Shown: positions 62,322 to 64,000 of the stretch, piece after piece | How the letters are laid out: every line of letters starts with the position of its first letter | Numbering within the stretch: position 1 is the stretch's first letter | Origin: Acinetobacter nosocomialis | GTDB lineage: Bacteria > Pseudomonadota > Gammaproteobacteria > Pseudomonadales > Moraxellaceae | Length of the DNA: 64,000 nt | NCBI GenBank assembly: GCA_025736915.1 | Contig: CP107049.1 | Location: forward strand, 3,162,001 to 3,226,000 | Direction of reading: 5' to 3' | Notes under the pieces: generated by a model | Database searches by the model: none | What the model saw: the letters and a program-made list of their open reading frames with translations, nothing else | Told to the model about the DNA's origin: nothing | Made by a program: the position numbers and the translations under genes

Positions 62322-64000
62322 ATGTTAAATATATCTTATGAAGATCGTTTTACTGAAATATGGAAATATATGCAACGTGGGTTGGTTTATCCTTCACCCC
62401 ATGCCATTTTTAGTACAGTTTGGCTAAATAAAGAAATTACGCGGGAAAGAATACGACAATTAATGATAGCTGTGCGTCAAGAGGTCAATAAGAATCCAGC
62501 ACTTTCTAGTAAAAATACAACTTTGGCAATTGGTGTTTCTTTTGATAATTGGGATCTAATTTGTGAAAAAGATAAGTTGTCACGACCAAAGGGAATGCAA
62601 TTACATTATCCTGAAGAAAAAAATCCAAATGTCTCAGAAGTTTTCTCTGATTCTAATGGGAGTTTTAAAAATTCGGATGGCGACATTTGGTTGCATGTAA
62701 AAAGCGATGATGCCGATGCGTGTACAGTATTACAGACATATATTGAGCATTTTTTAGCTTCAGATATTAAAGAAATATTTAGTCAAGTTACTGCTTCACA
62801 ATCTAAAACAGGTCGCAATGGTAAGGTTTTAGGGTGTCGTTTTTCTGAAAATTTAAATAATCCATCTGATCCAATTTCACTTGCAAAACATACTTTAATT
62901 GGTGCAGAAGATATTGATCATTTTGGTGGCTCATACGTTCTATCTCAAAGATTTTTAATTAATTGGGATCAAATCAACATGATGTCAGAAGATCAAATTG
63001 AAGATTTGATTGGGCGTAAAACTGACGACACAATTATTCCAGACCGTGATAGCCGTTCGCACATTAAAGCTTCTCGTGTACAAGATGAAAATGGAAATAC
63101 CACGCCTATTCTGCGTCTAGGTTTACCGTTTGGCCGTGCTGAATCAAATTCAAGTTTTAGAGTGCCAAAATCGGTAACTAAAGCCGATGAAGCAGGAATT
63201 TATTTTGCTGGTTTTGCAAAAACTGCTGCCATTTTAGAAGAAGTTATGGCAAGTCAGATTGGTGCAATAGAAGGCTTTATGAATGACCGTCTATTCAATA
63301 GCCTTCATTCAGACTTGGGAGGAATATTTTATATTCCAAGTTTAAAAGATTTAGCATTAGATGATGCGCCAGAATATTTAAATGATTTTAGTCGATTAGA
63401 TAAAGATAACTGGAATTTTTTCCCAGGTATGGATTGGAATCGATTTGATCGCCATTATATGAACAGTTCAGATAATGGTTTGATGTACTATAATCATAGT
63501 AATTATCTTTTTAATATGGCAACTGGGTTAAATCCCCATAGTGAATTTTTTAAACCACCTTCTAATCGTATTTTAAGTTTACTTGAAAATACATTTTCTT
63601 TATGGCAAGACAACTGGTACTTCAACCGTAAACAAGAAGAAATTGAACGAGGGGTAGATTATTATATTGATGAGTTCGACATCAGTGATAAGCCTGAAAA
63701 TATTATGGGTTTATCTATTATGCTGCGCAAAGGTTGGGCTATCCGATTAAGTTTGCAGTTATTCTCATCAGAAAACTATGGTTTCCGCGGACGGAAAATT
63801 TTATTAAAAAATGGTGAAATGATTCCATATTCAACTGGGCGTGAATGTGAAGGTAAGGTCATTTATGGATCAGATACCTATCGCATTATGCCAGATGAAA
63901 TTATTGTGGGAGCTATGCCAAATCTGACCTTGGGTGAAGGTCGTTATGTCATGAAGTATTTGTCTGAAGAAGAGCGTCTTCAGGGCTTTTTGCGTAACTT
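62322..64000 (+). CDS. DyP-type peroxidase family protein (cut by window end)
   Basis: Open from ATG 62322 (AAAGGA upstream) to the end of the window, at least 559 codons. Residues about 170-310 show a DyP/YfeX-like core: HFGGSYVLSQRFLINW, LIGRKTDDTIIP, proximal His247 in RSHIKASR, ILRLGLPFGR and EAGIYFAGFAKTAAILEEVMASQIG. The distal GFxDGTxNP motif is altered to RFSENLNNP, with Glu176 in the place of the catalytic Asp. After about residue 320 a long C-terminal part follows that is not in usual DyPs (300-450 aa). It may be a heme peroxidase variant or have another role. Confidence 0.75.
   Translation, partial: MLNISYEDRFTEIWKYMQRGLVYPSPHAIFSTVWLNKEITRERIRQLMIAVRQEVNKNPALSSKNTTLAIGVSFDNWDLICEKDKLSRPKGMQLHYPEEKNPNVSEVFSDSNGSFKNSDGDIWLHVKSDDADACTVLQTYIEHFLASDIKEIFSQVTASQSKTGRNGKVLGCRFSENLNNPSDPISLAKHTLIGAEDIDHFGGSYVLSQRFLINWDQINMMSEDQIEDLIGRKTDDTIIPDRDSRSHIKASRVQDENGNTTPILRLGLPFGRAESNSSFRVPKSVTKADEAGIYFAGFAKTAAILEEVMASQIGAIEGFMNDRLFNSLHSDLGGIFYIPSLKDLALDDAPEYLNDFSRLDKDNWNFFPGMDWNRFDRHYMNSSDNGLMYYNHSNYLFNMATGLNPHSEFFKPPSNRILSLLENTFSLWQDNWYFNRKQEEIERGVDYYIDEFDISDKPENIMGLSIMLRKGWAIRLSLQLFSSENYGFRGRKILLKNGEMIPYSTGRECEGKVIYGSDTYRIMPDEIIVGAMPNLTLGEGRYVMKYLSEEERLQGFLRN

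Overview
The window looks like the chromosome of an Acinetobacter species of the A. calcoaceticus-baumannii group. The reasons are the AT-rich coding style, the gene order of the hydroxycinnamate (hca) and vanillate (van) catabolic genes known from Acinetobacter, a long CsrA, and a Vfr/CRP regulator next to yhfA. No rRNA, tRNA, CRISPR array, insertion sequence or prophage was seen.

Layout. 1-1762: the end of an AraC-type regulator, an AT-rich gene of unknown function and an EamA transporter. 1906-13564: the hca cluster. A long minus-strand operon (hcaA, B, C, D, E, a secreted DUF3237 protein, a hotdog thioesterase and an hcaG-type esterase) faces hcaK and the MarR-type hcaR. 13688-23583: the van region, with vanR, vanAB, an OprD porin, a lipoprotein formylglycine-generating enzyme (FGE), an exported arylsulfatase, vanK and vanP. 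23835-26033: an OsmC-YcaO fusion with a structured leader. 26098-31146: a four-gene operon (BVMO, SDR, esterase, GMC oxidoreductase) divergent from an AraC regulator, resembling the mycobacterial virS/mymA locus. 32302-42567: a methyltransferase and two paralogous three-gene operons (PF10118 protein, SDR, BVMO) placed head to head around a TetR regulator and a pirin. 42936-61976: mostly core genes (AzgA-type permease, adenine deaminase, rnhB, csrA, lysC, alaS, gap/epd, hisZ, purA, M48 and M23 peptidases, tas, crp, yhfA). 62322 to the window end: a DyP-type peroxidase cut by the window edge.

How it fits together. HcaG releases hydroxycinnamates from plant esters. HcaC, HcaA and HcaB turn ferulate or coumarate into vanillate or hydroxybenzoate, HcaD feeds in the dihydro forms, and VanAB converts vanillate to protocatechuate. 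Two operator systems can be read from the DNA: a perfect 18-bp inverted pair between hcaA and hcaK (proposed HcaR sites), and palindromes centred on TGGATCCA (proposed VanR sites; one equals the known Caulobacter VanR operator). The VanR-type palindromes lie upstream of vanA and also in the sulfatase-vanK intergenic region. This suggests that the sulfatase, its lipoprotein FGE and the porin form an aryl-sulfate branch of vanillate catabolism, which is the most interesting proposal here.

All calls rest on reading the sequence and remembered family features; no database search was run.
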